The position numbers and the translations under genes were made by a program. From assembly GCA_025456495.1 (NCBI GenBank), contig JALOKO010000012.1, positions 1 through 20,563 of the forward strand: a stretch of DNA of 20,563 nucleotides, read 5' to 3'. Every line of letters starts with the position of its first letter. Position 1 is the first letter of the stretch. A model generated the notes under the pieces. The model ran no database searches. It saw nothing but the letters and a program-made list of their open reading frames with translations, and was not told the DNA's origin. Below are positions 15,356 through 20,563 of the stretch, piece by piece. Source of the stretch: Bryobacterales bacterium (GTDB lineage Bacteria > Acidobacteriota > Terriglobia > Bryobacterales > Bryobacteraceae).

Positions 15356-16344
15356 GCGGCGCCGAGGCCGGCGTGACGGTCAACGATGCAGCAAGTGCCG
15401 GGGTGGGCACTGTAGCGAACGCCGGGGCGGACACTGTAGCGAACGCCGGGGTGGACACTGTGGCGAACGCCCGGGTGAAGTCGACGCCGAAAGATACCTT
15501 CAGCACGCCCGTGAACGATACCGTGCGCGGGACAGTGCGCGGGACAGTGCGCGGGACAGTGCGCGGGACAGTGCGCGGGACAGTAAGCGGGACGGGAAGC
15601 AGGACGGTGGCGCGCGTGCTGTTCTGGCTGCTGTGCGCCATGCCCTTGGGCGCGCAGTCCGCGCAAGATCCTCTGCTTGGCTTGCGCTTCGTTCCAGGAG
15701 CAAGCGCGGTGAATGTCCCGCTGCAGATTGTCATGCTGCTGACGGCGCTGGCCCTGTTGCCTGCGTTGGTGATGACGCTGACGCCCTTCCTGCGGCTGGT
15801 GGTGGTGTTCCACTTCCTACGACAGGCGCTGGGTACCCAGACAACACCCTCCAACCAGGTGCTGGTGGGGATGTCGTTGTTCCTCACCATGCTGCTGATG
15901 CAGCCGGTGGGCCAGCAAATTTACGATGCCGCCTATGTTCCCTACGAGCGTGGCCAGATTGGCTTTTCGGAAGCTCTCGACCGTGGCATCGCTCCGCTGC
16001 AGACCTTCCTGTTGCGTTATACCCGGGAAAAGGATCTGCAGCTGTTCCTGGAGATGGCGCAATTGCCGCCACCGGCCAACGCGAGTGAATTGCCCTTCCG
16101 GGTTGTGGCCCCCGCGTATGTGCTTTCTGAGTTGCAGACGGGCTTCCAGATTGGCGCGGTGCTGTTTCTGCCCTTCCTGGTGATTGACTTGTTGGTGGCC
16201 TCCATCACGCTCTCCATTGGCATGGTGCAACTGCCTCCGGTGATGATTTCCGCGCCCTTCAAGATCCTGCTGTTTGTGCTGGCGGACGGATGGAACATGG
16301 TGGTGGGCTCCTTGATGAAGGGGTTCCTGGGAGGTGTTGGATGA
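15346..16344 (+). CDS. fliP: Flagellar export gate protein FliP with repeat-built N-terminal extension
   Basis: FliP forms the core of the export gate with FliQ and FliR. The family part starts with a signal sequence (h-region about residues 91-101, cleavage near AQSA). The diagnostic TLTPFLRLVVVFHFLRQALG, TPSNQVLVGMSLFLTML, then FRVVAPAYVLSELQTGFQIGAVLFLPFLVIDLLV and VMISAPFKILLFVLADGW follow. The protein is 332 residues, about 85 longer than usual, because the N-terminus is built from a 24-bp repeat (VANAG-type) and a 12-bp repeat (TVRG). GAGG (15335-15338), seven bases before ATG 15346, supports this long start. In-frame GTG codons in every repeat, or GTG 15616, could allow later starts. 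The stop overlaps the fliQ ATG. Confidence 0.97.
   Translation: MRISGAEAGVTVNDAASAGVGTVANAGADTVANAGVDTVANARVKSTPKDTFSTPVNDTVRGTVRGTVRGTVRGTVRGTVSGTGSRTVARVLFWLLCAMPLGAQSAQDPLLGLRFVPGASAVNVPLQIVMLLTALALLPALVMTLTPFLRLVVVFHFLRQALGTQTTPSNQVLVGMSLFLTMLLMQPVGQQIYDAAYVPYERGQIGFSEALDRGIAPLQTFLLRYTREKDLQLFLEMAQLPPPANASELPFRVVAPAYVLSELQTGFQIGAVLFLPFLVIDLLVASITLSIGMVQLPPVMISAPFKILLFVLADGWNMVVGSLMKGFLGGVG
15403..15474 (+). repeat. 24-bp tandem repeat at the 5' end of fliP
   Basis: Three eight-codon units (15403-15426, 15427-15450 and 15451-15474) encode VGTVANAG, ADTVANAG and VDTVANAR, with only a few base differences between copies. They lie in frame before the FliP signal sequence. A degenerate related stretch (AGVTVNDA) lies just upstream, suggesting older copies. 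Confidence 0.88.
15520..15591 (+). repeat. 12-bp tandem repeat in fliP encoding TVRG
   Basis: Six adjacent 12-bp units start at 15520. The second to fifth are identical ACAGTGCGCGGG, the first differs at one base, and the sixth is ACAGTAAGCGGG. They encode five TVRG and one TVSG (residues 59-82). The unit is four codons, so gain or loss keeps the frame. Each perfect unit has an in-frame GTG. Confidence 0.93.
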
Positions 16345-16610
16345 CGCCCGACTCCGTGGCGGAACTGGTGCGCGTTTGTCTTTGGACGGCCTTTTGGGTA
16401 GGGCTACCGGTGTTGACGATCAGCTTTCTTTCAGGGGCCGTGATGAGCATCGTGCAGGTGCTCACCAGCATGCAGGATAGCGCCTTCAACACCATCCCCC
16501 GGTTGATCGCCTTCTTCGTGGGAATGTTGGTGTTTCTGCCCTGGATGTTGGAACGGATGATCACCTATACGGTCTCCATCCTGGGGCACCTGGAGAAGTT
16601 CGCCCGCTAA
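16341..16610 (+). CDS. fliQ: Flagellar export gate protein FliQ
   Basis: The 89-residue product is FliQ, a two-helix membrane protein that surrounds the FliP-FliR core. It begins MTPDSVAELVRVCLWTAFWV, close to the typical MTPD start. The conserved VLTSMQDSAFNTIPRLIAFF region between the helices and PWMLERMITYT at the end follow. Length matches the family (about 90). The ATG overlaps the fliP stop as ATGA. GGGAGG at 16329-16334 lies six bases upstream, which rejects the longer frame beginning at 16290. fliR begins 16 bp after the stop. Confidence 0.97.
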   Translation: MTPDSVAELVRVCLWTAFWVGLPVLTISFLSGAVMSIVQVLTSMQDSAFNTIPRLIAFFVGMLVFLPWMLERMITYTVSILGHLEKFAR

Positions 16611-16626
16611 AGATCGAACGGTTGCC

Positions 16627-17418
16627 ATGCCCGTAAACCTGTTGTTTACAGCCGAGCAGATGACCGCCTTCCTGCTGGTGCTTAGCCGGATGGCGGGGCT
16701 GATGATTTTTCTGCCCGTGCCCGGCCTGCGCGCCATCCCCGAAACCCTGCGGCCACTGGTGGCGCTGGCGCTCACCTTTCCCCTGCTGCACCGCCTGCCG
16801 GCACTGCCCGATGAGCAGTTAACCGCTGGCACGCTGGTGCTGTGGTGCCTGGGCGAGCTCACCTTTGGGCTTCTGTGGGGCCTCGCAGTCCACTTCCTGA
16901 TTGAGGCCTTTGTCTTGGGGGCGCAGTTTCTGGCCCTCCAGGCAGGCTACGGGTACGCATCCATGGTGGACCCGTCCACGCAGGCCGACGCCGGACTGCT
17001 GCAGATTCTGGCGCAGTTGATGGCCTCTTTGCTCTTCTTCGCCACTGGACTGCACCGGCAGATTCTTTACCTGATGGCGGAGAGCATCACACGCATTCCG
17101 CCCGGGCAATTCGCTGTACACATGGGAACCGCGGAGAGCCTCATCGGGCTGGGCTCCACCATGCTGGAGGTAGCGGCAAGGCTGGCGATGCCCTTGCTGG
17201 CATTGCTGTTGTTGATAGACCTGGCGCTGGCGTTGCTGGGTCGCGTCCAAGCCCAACTCCAGCTTCTGCCGCTGGTGTTTCCCGCGAAGCTGCTGGCCAG
17301 CCTACTGGTGTTGGGGCTGCTTACCGGAGCCTACACGCGGGTCTTCCAGAGTTTCGGCCGGGAGATCCTGAGTTTCCTGCGAGGCGTTGTTCTGGCCAGT
17401 GGCGCGCCGGCTGGATAA
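16627..17418 (+). CDS. fliR: Flagellar export gate protein FliR
   Basis: The 263-residue product is FliR, a polytopic inner-membrane subunit completing the FliPQR gate. Several hydrophobic segments run through most of its length. Family marks include LLVLSRMAGLMIFLPVPGLR near the N-terminus, the AFVLGAQFLALQAGYGYASMVDPSTQ stretch at about residues 94-119, and LLQILAQLMASLLFFATGLHRQIL. Length is normal. It lies between fliQ and flhB in the standard order. No fusion to FlhB is present; the two are separate genes 87 bp apart. Confidence 0.97.
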   Translation: MPVNLLFTAEQMTAFLLVLSRMAGLMIFLPVPGLRAIPETLRPLVALALTFPLLHRLPALPDEQLTAGTLVLWCLGELTFGLLWGLAVHFLIEAFVLGAQFLALQAGYGYASMVDPSTQADAGLLQILAQLMASLLFFATGLHRQILYLMAESITRIPPGQFAVHMGTAESLIGLGSTMLEVAARLAMPLLALLLLIDLALALLGRVQAQLQLLPLVFPAKLLASLLVLGLLTGAYTRVFQSFGREILSFLRGVVLASGAPAG

Positions 17419-17483
17419 CGATGGCGCGGCGGCCGGGATACAGCGGCGCCCCTGGCCTAAAGCCGAAACGAATGGCTGTTTGA

Positions 17484-17520
17484 CCATGCGTGACAAGAGT
17501 TGGCCATGAGTGACAAGAGC
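17484..17520 (+). repeat. Duplicated flhB start region with a seven-codon mini-ORF
   Basis: CCATGCGTGACAAGAG (17484-17499) and CCATGAGTGACAAGAG (17504-17519) are 20 bp apart and differ at one base. The first copy opens the frame M-R-D-K-S-W-P, whose stop TGA (17507-17509) overlaps the flhB ATG. It has no clear ribosome site, so translation of the mini-ORF is only a possibility. Confidence 0.7.
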
Positions 17521-18567
17521 CAGAAAACAGAGAAACCCACACGGCGACGCCTGGACAAGGCCCGCGAGGACGGCCAATTCGCGGTCTCTCGCGAGTTCCT
17601 GGGCAGCTTGCAGTTTGTGGGCTTCCTGGCGTTGCTGATTGCGCAGGCGCCACGGCTGCTGCAGACCACGGTGGAGGTTCTGCGCTTCAGTGTGGCCGAG
17701 GCCTTCCGGCCGCAGGCCACCGTATCGTCACTGCACGGCGCGGTGCTGGCGTTGGCGGCGCAAGTGGGCGCGCCACTCGCCTGGGCGGGCGCTGGCGTGG
17801 TGGTTCTCACGCTGCTGTTCCAACTGATGCAGACTCGCTTTGGCTTCAGCGCCAAACGGCTACAGCCCGACCTAAAGAAATTCGACCCTTTCAAGAAAGC
17901 GCAGCAGACCCTGAAGGAGAACTGGCCCCAGTGCTTGAAGGCGCTGGTTCTGTTGCCGTTCTTCTGTTGGATCGTTTACACGATGGCGCGACAGGAACTG
18001 GAGTTGTATCTGCAACTGCCCTTCATGGCCTTGCGGCATGGGTTGGAGGCTACCGGCGACAGCGTGCGCACCCTGCTGTGGCGCGCCGCCGGGCTGTTCC
18101 TGGTGCTGGGTGTGATTGACTTCGCCCGCTCTCACTTCCGCTACCAGAAGGACCTGCGGATGAGCCGTCAGGAGATCCGCGACGAAATGAAGGAGGTGGA
18201 AGGCCACCCGATGATCAAGGCCCGCATGCGGCGCTTGCAGCGGGAAATGCTGCGCAAGCAGATGCTGCGGGAGGTGCCCACAGCCACCGCGGTGGTGGTG
18301 AACCCGACGCACTTTGCGGTGGCCATTCGCTATGAACCGCAAACCATGGCGGCGCCCAAGGTGGTGGCCAGCGGGTTGGATTTCCTGGCGCTCCGCATCC
18401 GCAAGGTGGCGCGAGAGCACGAGATTCCAGTGATCGAGAATCCGCCTCTGGCCCAGGCGCTCTATCGCAATACACGCGTGGGGCAGGAGATTCCGGAACA
18501 CCTCTACCGGGCAGTGGCTGAGGTGCTGGCCTACGTGTTCCAACTCCGACAGCAGCGGCGCTTCTAG
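17506..18567 (+). CDS. flhB: Flagellar export switch protein FlhB
   Basis: The 353-residue product is FlhB, which switches export from hook to filament substrates after cleaving itself. The start MSDKSQKTEKPTRRRLDKAR is characteristic. Four membrane segments follow, then the cytoplasmic linker SRQEIRDEMKEVEGHPMIKARMRRLQRE. The autocleavage motif NPTH is intact at residues 266-269 in TAVVVNPTHFAVAIRY. The C-terminal KVVASGLDFLALRIRKVAREHEIPVIENPPLAQALY is typical. I chose ATG 17506 over the in-frame TTG at 17500. A near copy of the start region sits 20 bp upstream at 17484. FliK's C-terminal domain is the expected partner. Confidence 0.98.
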   Translation: MSDKSQKTEKPTRRRLDKAREDGQFAVSREFLGSLQFVGFLALLIAQAPRLLQTTVEVLRFSVAEAFRPQATVSSLHGAVLALAAQVGAPLAWAGAGVVVLTLLFQLMQTRFGFSAKRLQPDLKKFDPFKKAQQTLKENWPQCLKALVLLPFFCWIVYTMARQELELYLQLPFMALRHGLEATGDSVRTLLWRAAGLFLVLGVIDFARSHFRYQKDLRMSRQEIRDEMKEVEGHPMIKARMRRLQREMLRKQMLREVPTATAVVVNPTHFAVAIRYEPQTMAAPKVVASGLDFLALRIRKVAREHEIPVIENPPLAQALYRNTRVGQEIPEHLYRAVAEVLAYVFQLRQQRRF

Positions 18568-18780
18568 TGGGCGCCCCCACGGGCGGGCTAAAGTCCTTCC
18601 CCGAAAAGCCGATCAACCCCAGGCCACCAATGCGCGCGATTGGCCAACGCGCGCGATTGGCCAGGACCGCCGTGTTGGCCAGGATTGCCGTGTTGGCCAG
18701 GACCGCCGTGTTGGCCAGGATTGCCGTGTTTCCCAGGATTGCTCGTACGCGGGCTTGGCCTGCAAGAGCCAGAACCTTTC
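18568..18780 (+). promoter_or_regulatory. flhB-flhA spacer, mostly minisatellite
   Basis: This 213-bp gap holds no supported gene. More than half is the 18-bp repeat at 18640-18746. The flhA frame is open through it from just after TAA 18589-18591, but without ATG or GTG before 18781. AAGAG stands 12 bases before the flhA ATG, a weak and distant ribosome site. Confidence 0.5.
18640..18746. repeat. 18-bp minisatellite upstream of flhA
   Basis: Four clean units begin at 18657, 18675, 18693 and 18711 with sequence TTGGCCAGGACCGCCGTG or TTGGCCAGGATTGCCGTG. The ACC and ATT versions alternate strictly, so the real period is 36 bp. Degenerate units flank the block (18640-18656 and 18729-18746). The block ends about 35 bp before the flhA start. 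Confidence 0.92.
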
Positions 18781-20563
18781 ATGACGCCTGCCGTGAACAA
18801 CGCACCCGCCGGGAACCCGGCAGCAGCTTCTCCTGCACCGGCGATGCTTAGCCTCAACGGCGGGGTGTCTCTGCTGAGTCCGCATCTGCGCATGCTGGCC
18901 GATCTGGGCGTTCCGGTGGGCGTGCTGGTGACCGTCGTGGCGATGATCACGCCACTGCCGGGTGTCCTGCTGGATGTGCTTATCGTCTGCAACGTCACGC
19001 TGTCGGTGATTGTGCTGCTGGTTTCGATGTACATTTTGAAGCCGGTGGAATTCAGCGTGTTCCCTACCACGCTTCTGCTACTGACGCTCTTCCGGCTGGC
19101 GCTGAACATTTCCTCCTCGAGGTTGATTCTGCTGAACGGGAATACCGGCACGTCCGCGGCGGGTCATGTGATTGAGGCTTTCGGGCAGTTTGTGGTGGGC
19201 GGAAATTACGTGATTGGCACCGTGATCTTCCTGGTGCTGATCGCCATTCAGTATGTCGTCATCAATCACGGCGCCGTACGCATCTCCGAAGTGACGGCGC
19301 GCTTCACCTTGGATGCCCTGCCCGGCAAGCAGATGTCGATTGAGAAGAGCCTTTCCGCCGAAGCGGAATTCTATGGCGCCATGGACGGCGCGTCGCGCTT
19401 CACACAGCGGGACGCCATCGCCAGTATTCTCATCACCGGAATCAATATCGTTGCGGGATTCCTGATTGGGATTCTGCAGCACGATATGCCGTTCCTCAAG
19501 GCGCTGCAGACCTACACGGTGCTCACCATCGGCGATGGTCTGGTGACGGTGATTCCGGCGCTGATGATCTCTATCTCTGGCGGCTTGATCGTGACCCGCG
19601 CGGGGTCAGAAAAAACCCTGGGCGCGGAGTTCAAGCGACAGATGTTCGGCAACGCGCAACCGCTGATGCTGGCCTCAGTAGCCTTGGGCGGCCTGGCGAT
19701 TCTGCCGGGTTTACCGAAGATCCCCTTTCTGCTGCTGGGTGGCGCGGTCGGCTACGCCGGCTGGCAACTGAAGCGGGAGGCCGAGAAAAAGGCTGAGCCT
19801 ACCGCAGCCATTGCCAAGGCCGCGCCACGCGAGAAGGTGGAGACCCTGTTGAAGGTGGATCCGCTGGCCGTGGAGATTGGGTTGGGTCTGGTGCGGCATG
19901 TGGAAGGCGGCGCCAATTCGCCGCTGCTGCGTCGTATCGCGTCAATGCGGAAACAACTGGCGGGCGATTTGGGCTACGTCCTGCCGCCGGTGCGCGTGAC
20001 GGACAACCTCAGCCTGAAGGCGCGGGAATACGTGGTGCTGCTGAAGGGCGCCGAGATCGCCCGGCAGGAAATGCCCGCTGGTCATGAGCTGGCCATTCGC
20101 TCGCGCGCCGATGCAACGCCCTTGCCCGGCGAGGAGGTGCGGGACCCGGCCTTCGGCTTACCCGCCTACTGGATCTCCACGGACCACCGCGACGACGCCA
20201 AGCAAAAGGGCTACACCGTCGCCGATGGGTTGAGCGTGATGGGCACGCATTTGACAGAACTGGTGCGCAAGCACGCCCACGAGCTGTTTTCGCGTCAGGA
20301 CGCCAAGCGATTTCTGGATCGTGTGGGCGAGGAGAATCCCAAGACGGTGGAAGACCTGGTGCCCAAGCAACTGCCGCTGTCGGCGGTGCAACGCGTCCTG
20401 CAGAACCTGCTGCGAGAGCGCGTATCGATTCGCGATGGCGCCTCGATCCTGGAAGCCCTGGGTGAGGCGTCGCAGAACTCGCGCACTGTCGTGCAGCTGA
20501 CTGAGTACGTACGCCAGGCCATCCGCCGCATTCTGGTCCAGCCCTATCTAAACACGCAAGGCG
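18781..20563 (+). CDS. flhA: Flagellar export protein FlhA, C-terminus cut by window edge
   Basis: The visible 594 residues are FlhA, the export-gate component coupling ion flow to substrate docking; about 100 residues should lie beyond the edge. After a roughly 35-residue Ala/Pro-rich start come the membrane segments, with PTTLLLLTLFRLALNISSSR and the FHIPEP signature RISEVTARFTLDALPGKQM (about residues 167-185). The conserved FYGAMDGAS follows with Asp202. Normally about 17 more residues, including a charged helix (GLIDEEEARRRR-type), stand between them; here only SIEKSLSAEAE remains. The cytoplasmic domain starts near residue 330, with VDPLAVEIGLGLVRHV, PPVRVTDNLSL and a C-terminal NSRTVVQLTEYVRQAI region. 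ATG 18781 is preferred. ATG 18844 is also in frame, and TTG starts exist upstream. Confidence 0.97.
   Translation, partial: MTPAVNNAPAGNPAAASPAPAMLSLNGGVSLLSPHLRMLADLGVPVGVLVTVVAMITPLPGVLLDVLIVCNVTLSVIVLLVSMYILKPVEFSVFPTTLLLLTLFRLALNISSSRLILLNGNTGTSAAGHVIEAFGQFVVGGNYVIGTVIFLVLIAIQYVVINHGAVRISEVTARFTLDALPGKQMSIEKSLSAEAEFYGAMDGASRFTQRDAIASILITGINIVAGFLIGILQHDMPFLKALQTYTVLTIGDGLVTVIPALMISISGGLIVTRAGSEKTLGAEFKRQMFGNAQPLMLASVALGGLAILPGLPKIPFLLLGGAVGYAGWQLKREAEKKAEPTAAIAKAAPREKVETLLKVDPLAVEIGLGLVRHVEGGANSPLLRRIASMRKQLAGDLGYVLPPVRVTDNLSLKAREYVVLLKGAEIARQEMPAGHELAIRSRADATPLPGEEVRDPAFGLPAYWISTDHRDDAKQKGYTVADGLSVMGTHLTELVRKHAHELFSRQDAKRFLDRVGEENPKTVEDLVPKQLPLSAVQRVLQNLLRERVSIRDGASILEALGEASQNSRTVVQLTEYVRQAIRRILVQPYLNTQG

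Noticed and set aside
15403..15591. Repeat arrays in fliP considered as a CRISPR array
   Set aside because: Units are directly adjacent with no unique spacers, are too short and stay in the coding frame.

Overview
The window is GC-rich, gene-dense bacterial chromosome dominated by a flagellar basal-body, hook and export cluster. It fits a high-GC Gram-negative motile bacterium, because P-ring and L-ring genes imply an outer membrane. An acidobacterium-like host is my guess from overall style and is not proven by the sequence.

Left part (1-4443), all on the minus strand: a patatin-like phospholipase cut by the left edge, a ribokinase-type sugar kinase, and the replicative helicase gene dnaB. 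A 250-bp gap upstream of dnaB is locally AT-rich and holds five DnaA-box-like 9-mers.

Middle part (4444-9701), minus strand, transcribed flgF-flgG-flgA-flgH-flgI-flgJ(N-terminal type): the rod (FlgF, FlgG), the P-ring chaperone (FlgA), the L-ring and P-ring (FlgH, FlgI) and the rod-binding protein. A 467-bp divergent spacer (9702-10168) follows and carries two tandem-repeat blocks: five 10-bp units and three 21-bp units.

Right part (10169-20563), plus strand: fliK-flgD-flgE-fliN-fliO-fliP-fliQ-fliR-flhB-flhA. It encodes hook-length control, hook cap, hook, a C-ring component and the type III export gate; flhA is cut by the right edge. Several genes overlap or abut (fliK/flgD, fliO/fliP, fliP/fliQ), consistent with one operon. 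fliL, fliM and motAB, which often sit between flgE and fliN, are absent from this stretch.

The most unusual points are: (1) FlhA lacks about 17 residues between its FHIPEP signature and the conserved MDGAS aspartate; (2) FliP has a roughly 90-residue N-terminal extension built from 24-bp and 12-bp tandem repeats, placed before its signal sequence; (3) an 18-bp minisatellite lies directly upstream of flhA; (4) minisatellites recur at gene starts through the whole cluster; (5) DnaA-box-like sites cluster in front of dnaB; (6) mutually exclusive hairpins precede fliN. I found no RNA genes, CRISPR arrays, insertion sequences or integrases.
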